From: a virus
DNA: 64,000 nt
Strand: one strand, 5' to 3'
IMG/VR virus record: IMGVR_UViG_3300021591_000018
Coordinates: 1 to 64,000 of that record
Shown here: piece by piece, positions 18,028-25,982 of the stretch
Layout of the letters: every line of letters starts with the position of its first letter
Position numbering within the stretch: the first letter of the stretch is position 1
The notes under the pieces: model-generated
Seen by the model: only the letters and a program-made list of their open reading frames with translations
Database searches by the model: none
Told to the model about the DNA's origin: nothing
Position numbers and translations under genes: made by a program

Positions 18028-18612
18028 TTATTCGCCTCCATAGTGCTTCTTCCGTAAGTTGAAGAACTCCTCACGTGCAGCTGGATTCCAGAGGAACACA
18101 CCCCGACAAGCTGAACAAACGTACGGTCTTGGTTGGAAGCCTTCGACCATCTTGCAGGTGTGGACTGCTGACGAGACGACTATCACACCGTACGGCTTTG
18201 CGGCTTCCCAGAGTTCATCTGCAATCTGTGCAGTCATTCGCTCCTGTATCTGGAAGCGTAGTGCGTACTTCTCGACCAGTTGGTCGAGCTTCGACAAACC
18301 GACGACTCTCTCCTTTGGTATGTAGCCGATGTCAACGGTACCGTAGAAAGGCATGAAGTGATGTTCGCACAACGTTGTAAATGGGATCCCAAATTCAGCT
18401 ACAAGGTCAGCCTTACCCTCGTATTGTCTCCAGAGTTTCACCTCACGATTGTAGCCCTCCGTGAAACGCAGCCACGTTGTCGCAATTCGTATCGGTGTTC
18501 TACGTAAGTCCTCAGACTCTGGATCCAGTCCTAGTATCTCGATTATCTCCTTGATGTGTTCTGCGATCTTCTTGGCTCTCTCATCCTCTTCATACGGTTC
18601 CAACAGACTCAT
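18028..18612 (-). CDS. folE: GTP cyclohydrolase I FolE
   Basis: 194 residues, ATG start overlapping the queE stop. Signature residues are complete: RRTPIRIA, zinc Cys and His in TLCEHHFMPF, GYIPKERVVGLSKL, RFQIQERMT, and VHTCKM with the second zinc Cys. Makes dihydroneopterin triphosphate from GTP, the first step towards preQ0. Many archaea use other enzymes for this step, so carrying a bacterial-type FolE makes the viral pathway self-contained. Confidence 0.93.
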   Translation of the reverse strand: MSLLEPYEEDERAKKIAEHIKEIIEILGLDPESEDLRRTPIRIATTWLRFTEGYNREVKLWRQYEGKADLVAEFGIPFTTLCEHHFMPFYGTVDIGYIPKERVVGLSKLDQLVEKYALRFQIQERMTAQIADELWEAAKPYGVIVVSSAVHTCKMVEGFQPRPYVCSACRGVFLWNPAAREEFFNLRKKHYGGE

Positions 18613-19301
18613 TTTCCAGGTTCACCTCCCCAGATTAGATAGTGCAATTGAGGCAATATTCGCACATCATACTCAGGAAGATAGGAAGTTGACCATTCGA
18701 ACAACTTCTCGAGGAACTTCATATAGCCGAATTCTGAGGCAGTCTTCGATTCAGGTTGTAATACAACCGTTACAGCACTTTCAAGTTCATATAGGATGTC
18801 TCTAACTTCCCAAAGATCTGCTGGACGAGTTATGACGAACTTCAAGTAGGACTCATTTCCATAGAGTTCAGATTGCTCAACAATATAGTTCAATACGTCC
18901 ATCTTAACTGCATCGGGAATGCCTGAGTTTTTGAGTTTTGGCGACACACTCCAAACGTCAACCACCTCTAACAACCCATCGGATGGCTTAATCGTACCAT
19001 TCGTCTCTACCATCAATGGAAAGAAGTCTGTCTTGTTTAGGAACTCTGTGAGTTCCTCGTGATCCTGGAGGAGTGGTTCACCTCCAGTCAGAACGAGTGC
19101 ATCCTCCTCGAGCCCTTGTACTGATACCACCCGGTAAAGTTTATCGACCGTGATGTCATGTCCTCCAGCCCATGCGTACTTCGAGTCGCACCACTTACAG
19201 CGCAAATTACATCCAGCAAACCGTACGAAGACTGACGGTTTGCCAATGTACAAGCCCTCGCCCTGGATGCTACGGAAGATCTCAACTACCTTCAAAGCCA
19301 T
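18609..19301 (-). CDS. queE: 7-carboxy-7-deazaguanine synthase QueE
   Basis: 230 residues. Starts MALKVVEIFRSIQGEG, then radical SAM motif CNLRCKWC, LTGGEPLLQ for SAM binding, ETNGT and SVSPKLKNSG, all diagnostic of QueE. Catalyses the SAM-dependent ring contraction of 6-carboxytetrahydropterin. Overlaps queD upstream and folE downstream, consistent with one translated block. Confidence 0.93.
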   Translation of the reverse strand: MALKVVEIFRSIQGEGLYIGKPSVFVRFAGCNLRCKWCDSKYAWAGGHDITVDKLYRVVSVQGLEEDALVLTGGEPLLQDHEELTEFLNKTDFFPLMVETNGTIKPSDGLLEVVDVWSVSPKLKNSGIPDAVKMDVLNYIVEQSELYGNESYLKFVITRPADLWEVRDILYELESAVTVVLQPESKTASEFGYMKFLEKLFEWSTSYLPEYDVRILPQLHYLIWGGEPGK

Positions 19302-19720
19302 CGCACAGTCACCCCTTGAGTTGGACCTTCTGATATCGAGATCGCGGACACGACTTCATATCCAACTGCTCCATCGATTGCAAGTTTGATCTCCTGTGCA
19401 AGCCCCTCGACGGTTGTGTAACGGACCGGTTTGAGATTGTCGACAAGCGGTTTCGCTTGCGTACGACTTTCATATATTAATCTCTGAAAGAGCTCCATAT
19501 AGTCTTCAGGTATCAGTAACTTATGATCGAAGTTCTCCTTTATTGCTTTCTTCACGATTCCAAAGTCAACTGACATACCGATTTCGTCCAACCTATCGAC
19601 AACCAACTCAACAGTAACGAAGTACGTATGTCCATGTATACCTCCACATTTCGGATGCCCTGGAATAAAGTGAGCTGCTTCGAATGTCGTCTCAACAGTC
19701 AATCTCATACGAGGTTCCAT
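19292..19720 (-). CDS. queD: 6-carboxytetrahydropterin synthase QueD
   Basis: 142 residues. Zinc histidines in FEAAHFIPGH and GIHGHTY, catalytic Cys in HPKCGG, then DFGIVK, FDHKLL and the C-terminal ISEGPTQG. This is the PTPS-fold QueD layout. An internal ATG at 19708 is an alternative start. Converts dihydroneopterin triphosphate to 6-carboxytetrahydropterin in the preQ0 route. Confidence 0.92.
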   Translation of the reverse strand: MEPRMRLTVETTFEAAHFIPGHPKCGGIHGHTYFVTVELVVDRLDEIGMSVDFGIVKKAIKENFDHKLLIPEDYMELFQRLIYESRTQAKPLVDNLKPVRYTTVEGLAQEIKLAIDGAVGYEVVSAISISEGPTQGVTVRWL

Positions 19721-20046
19721 TCCTCAACTACCTCTCGGAAGATCTTACTCAACACCCACTGTTGTAATCCTTTCTTTCGACACAGTACCAGTAAGTTTTT
19801 GTCACCTAACGTATGTAGCTGTATCCTCAATGGCTGTACACCTCGATTCGTAAGTTCACTCATGATAAACGGATTTATTGGTAACCCAAGTCGATCGAGA
19901 GCAATACAATACCGTAGGACTTCAATCGTCCGTTTCTTCAAATGACGAAAGCCCTTCTTTCGTAATGCAAGGAATAGAAGCTGAGGATCAATTCGCTCAG
20001 CTAAGTCACGCACCATTTGAAGTACTTCCTCGACGTTCATACTCAT
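19705..20046 (-). CDS. Probable winged-helix protein
   Basis: 113 residues, overlapping queD and the MCM-like gene. Helical with a possible winged-helix core (RTIEVLRYCIALDRLGLPI, QLHTLGDKNLLVLCRKKG). Gene order between the helicase-like ATPase and preQ0 genes suggests a DNA-linked role. No specific family recognised. Confidence 0.5.
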   Translation of the reverse strand: MSMNVEEVLQMVRDLAERIDPQLLFLALRKKGFRHLKKRTIEVLRYCIALDRLGLPINPFIMSELTNRGVQPLRIQLHTLGDKNLLVLCRKKGLQQWVLSKIFREVVEEWNLV

Positions 20047-21184
20047 GCTTCACACTCTCCAGGACAGTTGGATGAAGTTTTACAGTTGCACCATCGGTAT
20101 GGATGAGATGTAACCGATGCATATCGTAGATTAGTTGAGTGGCCTGATCCCAATCCATTCCGAAAAGCAATAACCTCTCCTTAAGTTCGACAACACTCAT
20201 TGGTCCATCTACTAGTAGTGCGATTACCTCAGCAAACTCAGCACCTCTACGGATCTGACGTCTGAAATTGTATCCGTCAATAACCAATCGTTCGGATTCC
20301 TTATCGAGGGTAATCTTCAACGTCTTTCCAACTCGACCTTTCATTACGGTGTAGCCGATCAACAATCGCTCGAATAACGGCTCCTCGTAGTGCACCATAC
20401 CGAGATCGTCAAACAACCTGAAGACAACCTCATCGAATGTAATATCGTCAATCTGTTCGAGTTTCTGTATGAGTTGACGTACACCACGACGTATGCGATC
20501 CGTACGAATTGGATTGTATCGTTTACCTTTAGCTTTGCGTCTTGCTATCTTTAATCTCTGAAAGTCCTTCATTGTCGGTATGAATTGTAGGAAGAAGAAT
20601 CGTCGACCTAAACCAGATGTTAAGTCGTATCGTGCTGGCTGAACTCCAGTCTGCAATGTGACATTCGTTTGGTATTTCAACTCACCAGCCGCAAGTCGCT
20701 TATAGCAGTAACCAGAATCTAAAGCACCAAGCAAGGCAACATCGAGTGTCCTTGCGTACTGTTGTTTCATGATCTCCGTCAAACCAGAAAACTCCTCGAT
20801 TCCAAGAATAGCTTTACTGTAGATAAGTGCCGCTCCAGGGACTGTAATCGGTTCATGATCAACAAATCTTACAGTTCCAACGAACCCAGCTTCGGTTAAC
20901 GTCCCCTCGAACCCGATGTCAATACCGCTATTGTAGAAGATTGCCTGTTCTCCTCTGAGAAATTGCTCAAGCCAGTAAGTCTTTGAGAACCCAGGCGGTG
21001 CAACCATGAGCAAGTGAATCCGTGTGTCCACGACTCTTCCAGCCTCCACGTAGACGTATCGGCGTTTGTTCATCAGGTTAAAGATGTGTGCACCAGCAGA
21101 ACAGATGTAAAATGGTGCGAAATCTCGAACATACGCACAACCGCGAGCCTCCAGTTCCTGGATGATCAACTCGTAGAGGTCCAA
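20006..21184 (-). CDS. MCM-like AAA+ ATPase, candidate replicative helicase
   Basis: 392 residues. Walker A MVAPPGFSKT, Walker B LGIEEFSGL, a sensor-like TGVQPARYDL and arginine finger GLGRRFFFL follow the MCM order. The C-terminus is a predicted winged helix (MSVVELKERLLLFGMDWDQATQLIY). Much shorter than cellular MCM and lacking its N-terminal OB/zinc domain. Lies beside XPF nuclease, Cas4-like nuclease and PolB, so a helicase role at the viral fork is the simplest reading. Confidence 0.65.
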   Translation of the reverse strand: MDLYELIIQELEARGCAYVRDFAPFYICSAGAHIFNLMNKRRYVYVEAGRVVDTRIHLLMVAPPGFSKTYWLEQFLRGEQAIFYNSGIDIGFEGTLTEAGFVGTVRFVDHEPITVPGAALIYSKAILGIEEFSGLTEIMKQQYARTLDVALLGALDSGYCYKRLAAGELKYQTNVTLQTGVQPARYDLTSGLGRRFFFLQFIPTMKDFQRLKIARRKAKGKRYNPIRTDRIRRGVRQLIQKLEQIDDITFDEVVFRLFDDLGMVHYEEPLFERLLIGYTVMKGRVGKTLKITLDKESERLVIDGYNFRRQIRRGAEFAEVIALLVDGPMSVVELKERLLLFGMDWDQATQLIYDMHRLHLIHTDGATVKLHPTVLESVKHEYERRGSTSNGA

Positions 21185-21205
21185 GCTGCTTCCGACTCCA
21201 CTGAC

Positions 21206-21880
21206 TCATTGATCCTTACCTAGTAACATCTTTATTCGTGCAAGCGTGATCGGTCCAATTCCATCGACTGACAACAATTCACGATCGTTTGCCGTAAGAA
21301 TGTTGTACAGACCACCAAACTTCTCGAATAGTCGTTCAGCAACCTTCGGACTGACCCTCAAGACATTTGCAATATGTGCAATTCGACGATCCTTATGGAC
21401 ACGTCTAAACGACGGACGGTGAGGGACACCCAACTTTCCCTCGGAGATTTTCTCTTCAATTTTGGTTATTGACCGTAACATCAAGACATTCGATTCAAAC
21501 TGAAGGACGGTTACACCGTATCGTACGACTGATGATGCAATTGCACCACAGATTGCATTGAGATTCACCTCAAATCCGTACGACTCGACTTGACGGATAA
21601 GGTTTGAAAACAACCCAACAATACAGAGGAATGGAATCTTGTCGACTGTTTCAGCATAGTCTGAAAGCTCTCTCAACTGGTCAAATAGACGTCCTCCGAG
21701 ACGGACTGAATCACCACGGATTGACTGAAGAAAATCGTTAACGGTCTTCCTTTCAAAGATGCAGTGATCAGTTTCATAATCCCCAACATCAAGCTTACGG
21801 ACAACGTAATCAATCTTAAGAGTACGTAAAAGTTGTCTTATCTCTCGGGGTTCTCTACTGTCAACAATTAAGGTCATCAT
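21206..21880 (-). CDS. XPF/ERCC4-type structure-specific nuclease
   Basis: 224 residues from an ATG pair at 21880/21877, with AGGTG upstream. Nuclease core VDSREPREI, VGDYETDHCIFERKTVNDF (GDX-ERK-x3-D), then a C-terminal helix-hairpin-helix (VDGIGPITLARI). No helicase domain, as in short crenarchaeal XPF. It would cut 3'-flap or fork DNA, acting with the neighbouring helicase and polymerase. A TTTAAATATTG promoter lies about 27 bases upstream. Confidence 0.88.
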   Translation of the reverse strand: MMTLIVDSREPREIRQLLRTLKIDYVVRKLDVGDYETDHCIFERKTVNDFLQSIRGDSVRLGGRLFDQLRELSDYAETVDKIPFLCIVGLFSNLIRQVESYGFEVNLNAICGAIASSVVRYGVTVLQFESNVLMLRSITKIEEKISEGKLGVPHRPSFRRVHKDRRIAHIANVLRVSPKVAERLFEKFGGLYNILTANDRELLSVDGIGPITLARIKMLLGKDQ

Positions 21881-22601
21881 TTTTAAGACACCTGTTAGCA
21901 ATATTTAAAGTTTTCGTACAATATGACTTTACAGGACAATAGAAACATTGCAGTGACTCCCTTGGCTCAAACTTCCCTTCCCGTATACCGTTCTGGACTT
22001 TCTCAATTAGCCTACGTGTATGGTTGACCGATCGTTCGTTAATCGGTTCGATATAGTACTCGCCAGTTTGTGGGTTGATACAGCCTATCTGTTTAATGTT
22101 GAATCGACTATTGACCACTAGCACATAGAAGTTAAGTTCACGACGAAGACGAACACGATTAAGACTCCCTTGTGAAACTTTATACTCGATCAGGACGTTA
22201 CCGTCAACTCCTCTGTCAATCCTATCAATGATTCCACAAATACCAAGCTCAGGATTCTCCAAACGGATCTCAGTTGCCACTGGATAGTAGTAGTACCATG
22301 GATACTGTAGGTTGTCACGGCACTTGAGGTAACGTTTTCTCTCCAGATGGAGGAAGTTGTAGACAGCTTTCCTCACAAGCTTCGGTTGCTTCAACGCAAC
22401 TTCTCTTGCCCAGTCGTCGAAGTCTTCCCTTTCGAAGAGACTCGGTCGTACATTTTCGAAGAAACGCTGTGCAAATTTGTGAAAGAGTCCACCAACTCTC
22501 ATTCGAACTGAGACCTCCCACTCAATACAGTCGATAAACATGAGTTTGTAACGGTAAGGACACTGTAAGTATGTCATAAATCCAGTCTTCGAGATCAACA
22601 T
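21861..22601 (-). CDS. Cas4-like Fe-S PD-(D/E)XK exonuclease
   Basis: 246 residues. N-terminal Cys in YLQCPYRYKL, His in GGLFHKFAQ, Asp in CGIIDRID, E-x-K in IEYKVSQ, and a C-terminal CFYCPVKSYC triplet completing a four-cysteine Fe-S cluster. This is the Cas4/AddB-like arrangement. No cas1, cas2 or CRISPR array is present, so it is a viral replication or recombination nuclease rather than a spacer-acquisition factor. Confidence 0.83.
   Translation of the reverse strand: MLISKTGFMTYLQCPYRYKLMFIDCIEWEVSVRMRVGGLFHKFAQRFFENVRPSLFEREDFDDWAREVALKQPKLVRKAVYNFLHLERKRYLKCRDNLQYPWYYYYPVATEIRLENPELGICGIIDRIDRGVDGNVLIEYKVSQGSLNRVRLRRELNFYVLVVNSRFNIKQIGCINPQTGEYYIEPINERSVNHTRRLIEKVQNGIREGKFEPRESLQCFYCPVKSYCTKTLNIANRCLKNDDLNC
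21898..21914 (-). promoter_or_regulatory. Archaeal TATA promoter for the XPF gene
   Basis: On the - strand AAACTTTAAATATTGC, the same box as at three other sites. Its centre is ~27 bases before the XPF ATG, so the transcript could be leaderless, although a ribosome site also exists for read-through mRNA. It overlaps the 3' end of the Cas4-like gene. Confidence 0.6.
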
Positions 22602-22687
22602 AACACAGCCCCTACAACCGCGATAGCGTAAAGTATCGACAATGCTAGAAACACCAGGAATTTCCGAAGTTCATCACTCAACCTCAA
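22595..22687 (-). CDS. Very small single-span membrane protein (candidate)
   Basis: 30 residues from a TTG that follows GGTGG by five bases, within the last codons of the polymerase gene. Product MRLSDELRKF then a continuous hydrophobic span (LVFLALSILYAIAVVGAV). Ends overlapping the Cas4-like start. It fills the only gap in this stretch and has a proper ribosome site, but at this length it may be chance. Confidence 0.4.
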   Translation of the reverse strand: MRLSDELRKFLVFLALSILYAIAVVGAVLC

Positions 22688-25020
22688 GTTAGCCACCGAT
22701 CCATCGATGACTGTCGCATTCCCTTCGTTACAACCGACCAGTCCAACCCAATGGCAGCGAGAATTCCAGTAAATGGCTTCTTAAGTACTACCTCTCTCAT
22801 CCGGTTCCAGTCGACGATAACCTCAGGAGGTAACTCCTCAACATCTTCCGTTATACAGATGGCATGTGTCGGTGGCTTTCCACGTACGCCTCTAACGTAG
22901 ACTAGACGTGGCTTTTTGTCTTCTCGAAATGTTATCCCAAGGTACTTCGTTGAGTACTCGACTCCCGTGACCCATGGATTCTTGACTTTATATTCAACTT
23001 GACGGATTCCACGTGGTATTGCAACTGACTGAATTGGCAGTTCCGGTAGTCGTTTCCATGTCTCTTGCAGTAGACGAATCGCTCCGTTTACATCGTCGTC
23101 GACAAGGACCTTCTTAAAGAACTCCTTCATGACAGTGCGTGTGACCTCAGCAGTCGAACTTCGTCTTGGTTCGAAACCCATGATGTAGAGGTCGCCCTCC
23201 GTTGTGACTCCTGCGTAACGTTTCTTAACCGAACCCTTCTCACTCGCCTTGAAGAGAATACGTCTGAAGAGACGCTCGAACTTGATCTCAGGTGGGTAAC
23301 GTCCACCAATACGTTCAGTGAATCGCTTTAGTACGTCATTGAGATATGACTCAATCCTTTCGACTTCACTAATCGATGTCGAACGTAGCTTGACAAATAG
23401 TGAGTCAGTATCACAATAGAGTGCCTTGTAACCAATCGCTTGTAGTGCGCGTTCACATTCTCGAATACATGACCGACCAAGGAACGTGATCGCATTCGCG
23501 ACATCTGGATCGAAGAGTCTAAATCGTCGGTACCCACAGACACCGTACATTGATGCTGCAAGGAACTTGTAGAGAACTTCACGTTGACGTATACGTTTCT
23601 TCTCTTCCTCGTCCTCAACTTGACGTCGCAATTGTCGTAGACGTTCACGCTCTTCAACGAACTTACGAGTTACCTTCGGAAGCAGTCCTTCAGGTTCACG
23701 TCTGAATCGCCACTGACCGACGACGATCTCACCATTCGGATCCTTAGTCTCGGGTGAGAGGTTAAATCCGATGATAGTTTTCGGGTAGATGGATTTTAGA
23801 TCAAAACATGCTACGTTCTCGAAAACACCAGGTGGAGGTGAGAAAACTAACGCACCCTTCACCTCCGCATCTTCGGGTGCTGGTTCAGTTGTTGGTAGCG
23901 GTCGATCTGTCTCACGTAACAACTCCGTGTCGATGAGCTTCTTATGTGAGAGTGCCCAACTTAACGGTACACCTATTAGTCGTCGAAGTCGATCGAAGTG
24001 TGCTATGATGTCTGCTTTCTGATCGAGTAACTTCAATGCATATGCGTCGTTGTAACAGTAGTCAAGGAACGTTTCCGGTTCGTTATGACGGATTTCGATG
24101 ATTCGATCACCGTAGTCTTCGTAAGTGAAGCTTGTTTCACGAGCTACGACTCTTTTGAAGTCAAACGTGACCCCGAATGGTTGATCAGATTGTACTCCTT
24201 GACGTCCAGTGCTCCACTTCTGATAAGCACGGAACATATCGAGGAACTCACGACCTTTAATCATGACTTCAGTTTTCGCTTGGAACTTCTGAACCGTTAC
24301 AAGTCGGAATGGTGACATCATTTCGATAGTTGATTTGAGATACCGTGCACGTCTCAACAAATACGGCACATCGAAGAGTTCACCATTGTAAGCAGTCAGG
24401 ACATCTGGGTCAACTCCCCGGACCCAGTTAGCAAACGAGAGTAACATCTTACGCTCATCGTTAAAGATGTGAAATCTGACAGCTGGACGGTACATCTGTT
24501 TAAGTTGCCGTTCAAGTGACGAACCTGATTCGACTAACAGAAAGATATCAATCCAATCGTCGTAGTTGTTTGCACATTGTATCGAGACAATCGGATAGAT
24601 TGGATTCGATGGACGTGGAAGGATCCCAATCGGTGATTCAACCTCAATGTCGAAGTAGAGGATTTTCGGTGGAACTTCAGGATCAATGGACGGAACTACT
24701 TTCCCGTCCTCAATCGTAAAGCCACATCGAATATTTGCATCAATTAAGTATCGTAATACGAATGGGATATCTGCCTCATCAGTCCAAGGATAAAATTCAC
24801 GTTCCGTTCGGACATCTGTCGGCTTTCTTGTGTAGACCTTCCTTACTCTCCGTCCGAAGATATCGACGATAGGTCCGTTCTCGTCTGGTACGTAGAAGTA
24901 CGGTCGGAATGTCGTTATTCGAAAGACCTGACGTTTACGATTCTCGTCTCTGGCAAAGAGATAAATCACTGGCCGCCCTTGTTCGACCTGATACGTTGCG
25001 TTCATTAATGAATACCGCAA
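22684..25020 (-). CDS. polB: Family B DNA polymerase
   Basis: 778 residues from a TTG five bases after GGTGA (GTG three codons earlier and ATG five codons later are alternatives). 3'-5' exonuclease motifs: YFDIEVES, AYNGELFDVPYL, YCYNDAYAL. Polymerase motifs: A as CFDLKSIYPKTI, B as KFLAASMYGVCGY (family Asn replaced by Ala), C as YCDTDSLF. Shows proofreading and synthesis sites intact. No protein-priming (TPR) insertions are evident. Main viral replicase, next to helicase-like, nuclease and RPA-like genes. Confidence 0.93.
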   Translation of the reverse strand: MRYSLMNATYQVEQGRPVIYLFARDENRKRQVFRITTFRPYFYVPDENGPIVDIFGRRVRKVYTRKPTDVRTEREFYPWTDEADIPFVLRYLIDANIRCGFTIEDGKVVPSIDPEVPPKILYFDIEVESPIGILPRPSNPIYPIVSIQCANNYDDWIDIFLLVESGSSLERQLKQMYRPAVRFHIFNDERKMLLSFANWVRGVDPDVLTAYNGELFDVPYLLRRARYLKSTIEMMSPFRLVTVQKFQAKTEVMIKGREFLDMFRAYQKWSTGRQGVQSDQPFGVTFDFKRVVARETSFTYEDYGDRIIEIRHNEPETFLDYCYNDAYALKLLDQKADIIAHFDRLRRLIGVPLSWALSHKKLIDTELLRETDRPLPTTEPAPEDAEVKGALVFSPPPGVFENVACFDLKSIYPKTIIGFNLSPETKDPNGEIVVGQWRFRREPEGLLPKVTRKFVEERERLRQLRRQVEDEEEKKRIRQREVLYKFLAASMYGVCGYRRFRLFDPDVANAITFLGRSCIRECERALQAIGYKALYCDTDSLFVKLRSTSISEVERIESYLNDVLKRFTERIGGRYPPEIKFERLFRRILFKASEKGSVKKRYAGVTTEGDLYIMGFEPRRSSTAEVTRTVMKEFFKKVLVDDDVNGAIRLLQETWKRLPELPIQSVAIPRGIRQVEYKVKNPWVTGVEYSTKYLGITFREDKKPRLVYVRGVRGKPPTHAICITEDVEELPPEVIVDWNRMREVVLKKPFTGILAAIGLDWSVVTKGMRQSSMDRWLT

Positions 25021-25021
25021 C

Positions 25022-25738
25022 CTACTCACCGTGACATAGTGAAACTAAACTCTCTATAAGTCTCCTTGCAAGATGGTACTGTAGTGGTGTCAGCTCCTCT
25101 TCGAATCGTATTCTGCTCAACCTCAGTACGTTATAGTCCATCGGATAGAGCTCTTGGTGGAGATTCTTCGCCAACGTTAGGGGTAGTGACGAGTCAACCG
25201 ACGTTACTTTCTCGTACAGTACAACCTCGTACGGATTGTCAAGTCCCAGTAGGTGGAGTTTCTTGTCACTTAAGTCGAAGTGCTTCAGACAGTACTTCAC
25301 GACTTCTGGACGACAATGGAACCGTTTGTTCAACCAGATCGGAAAGCCGATGTAGCTGTAGCCTTCAAGTGGGAGCAACTGTCTTAGACAGAGTATGAAC
25401 TCAGCAGGATTCGCACCTTGTGGTACTACCATTATTTCTGCTGGCACATCGTAGTCAAGGAACTCCGTTATGCGTTTGATGGTTTCCGTTCGTCTGTTCA
25501 GTACATCTGGTGCTATCACGACATCGACACCTATCTTCGACGTCAGTTCGATGAGCTCTTCGTTACTGATAGTTTTCGACTCGTACGCTCCGTTGTCGAG
25601 CATCTTGAAGACGTTGAGTGCCGAGATGAACTCGACAGTACGTTCGTCTTTCAGTTGCTCTGGAACGAGGAAGAGTCCATCGACCAACTCCAAGAAGTAT
25701 GGTAACGAGCTAGTAGGTGCTATCAGCAAGTACTTCAC
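25022..25738 (-). CDS. DpdA/TGT-like 7-deazaguanine DNA transglycosylase (candidate)
   Basis: 238 residues. Follows the tRNA-guanine transglycosylase TIM-barrel pattern: MLDNGAYES (~47-54), VVIAPDVL with Asp78, VVPQGANP (~104-111), YIGFPIWL, LHLLGLDNP (~161-169) and VTSVDSSLP with Asp182, the two aspartates that serve as acid/base and nucleophile. Too short for tRNA TGT and lacking a zinc site, as in phage DpdA. With queC, queD, queE and folE in the same arm it would exchange G for preQ0 in viral DNA, giving restriction resistance. Confidence 0.7.
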   Translation of the reverse strand: MKYLLIAPTSSLPYFLELVDGLFLVPEQLKDERTVEFISALNVFKMLDNGAYESKTISNEELIELTSKIGVDVVIAPDVLNRRTETIKRITEFLDYDVPAEIMVVPQGANPAEFILCLRQLLPLEGYSYIGFPIWLNKRFHCRPEVVKYCLKHFDLSDKKLHLLGLDNPYEVVLYEKVTSVDSSLPLTLAKNLHQELYPMDYNVLRLSRIRFEEELTPLQYHLARRLIESLVSLCHGE

Positions 25739-25982
25739 AACCGTTCACCTCCTTCCACTTGAGGTAGAGTGTTGCACAATACCCAACTATGTCGGCAAGC
25801 TCATCGAGGAATTTGCGGCTTTCAATATCGATGTAGCGTAGTCGTATGGCTTTCATCTCAAGGACTCGTTGAAGAGTTTCGACCTCCAGATGTCGCCATA
25901 GGTCACCGTACTGTCGTTCCTTGACGTTTCCAACTTCGAACTCACAAAGGTCTCGAATTGCGTCTATGACTTCTTGTACCAT
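25710..25982 (-). CDS. Helical protein resembling nucleotide-modification-associated (DUF1599-like) proteins
   Basis: 90 residues overlapping both neighbours. The stretch VLEMKAIRLRYIDIESRKFLDELADIVGYC resembles the K-x-x-R...DEL-DI-x-Y core of DUF1599/MazG-like phage proteins tied to modified-nucleotide metabolism (quoted in parts: RKFLDELADIVGYC). Its place next to the transglycosylase-like gene suits that. Similarity is modest. Confidence 0.45.
   Translation of the reverse strand: MVQEVIDAIRDLCEFEVGNVKERQYGDLWRHLEVETLQRVLEMKAIRLRYIDIESRKFLDELADIVGYCATLYLKWKEVNGCEVLADSTY

Noticed and set aside
21861-22601. Cas4-like gene as part of a CRISPR system
   Set aside because: No cas1, cas2, effector or repeat array was seen anywhere in the window.
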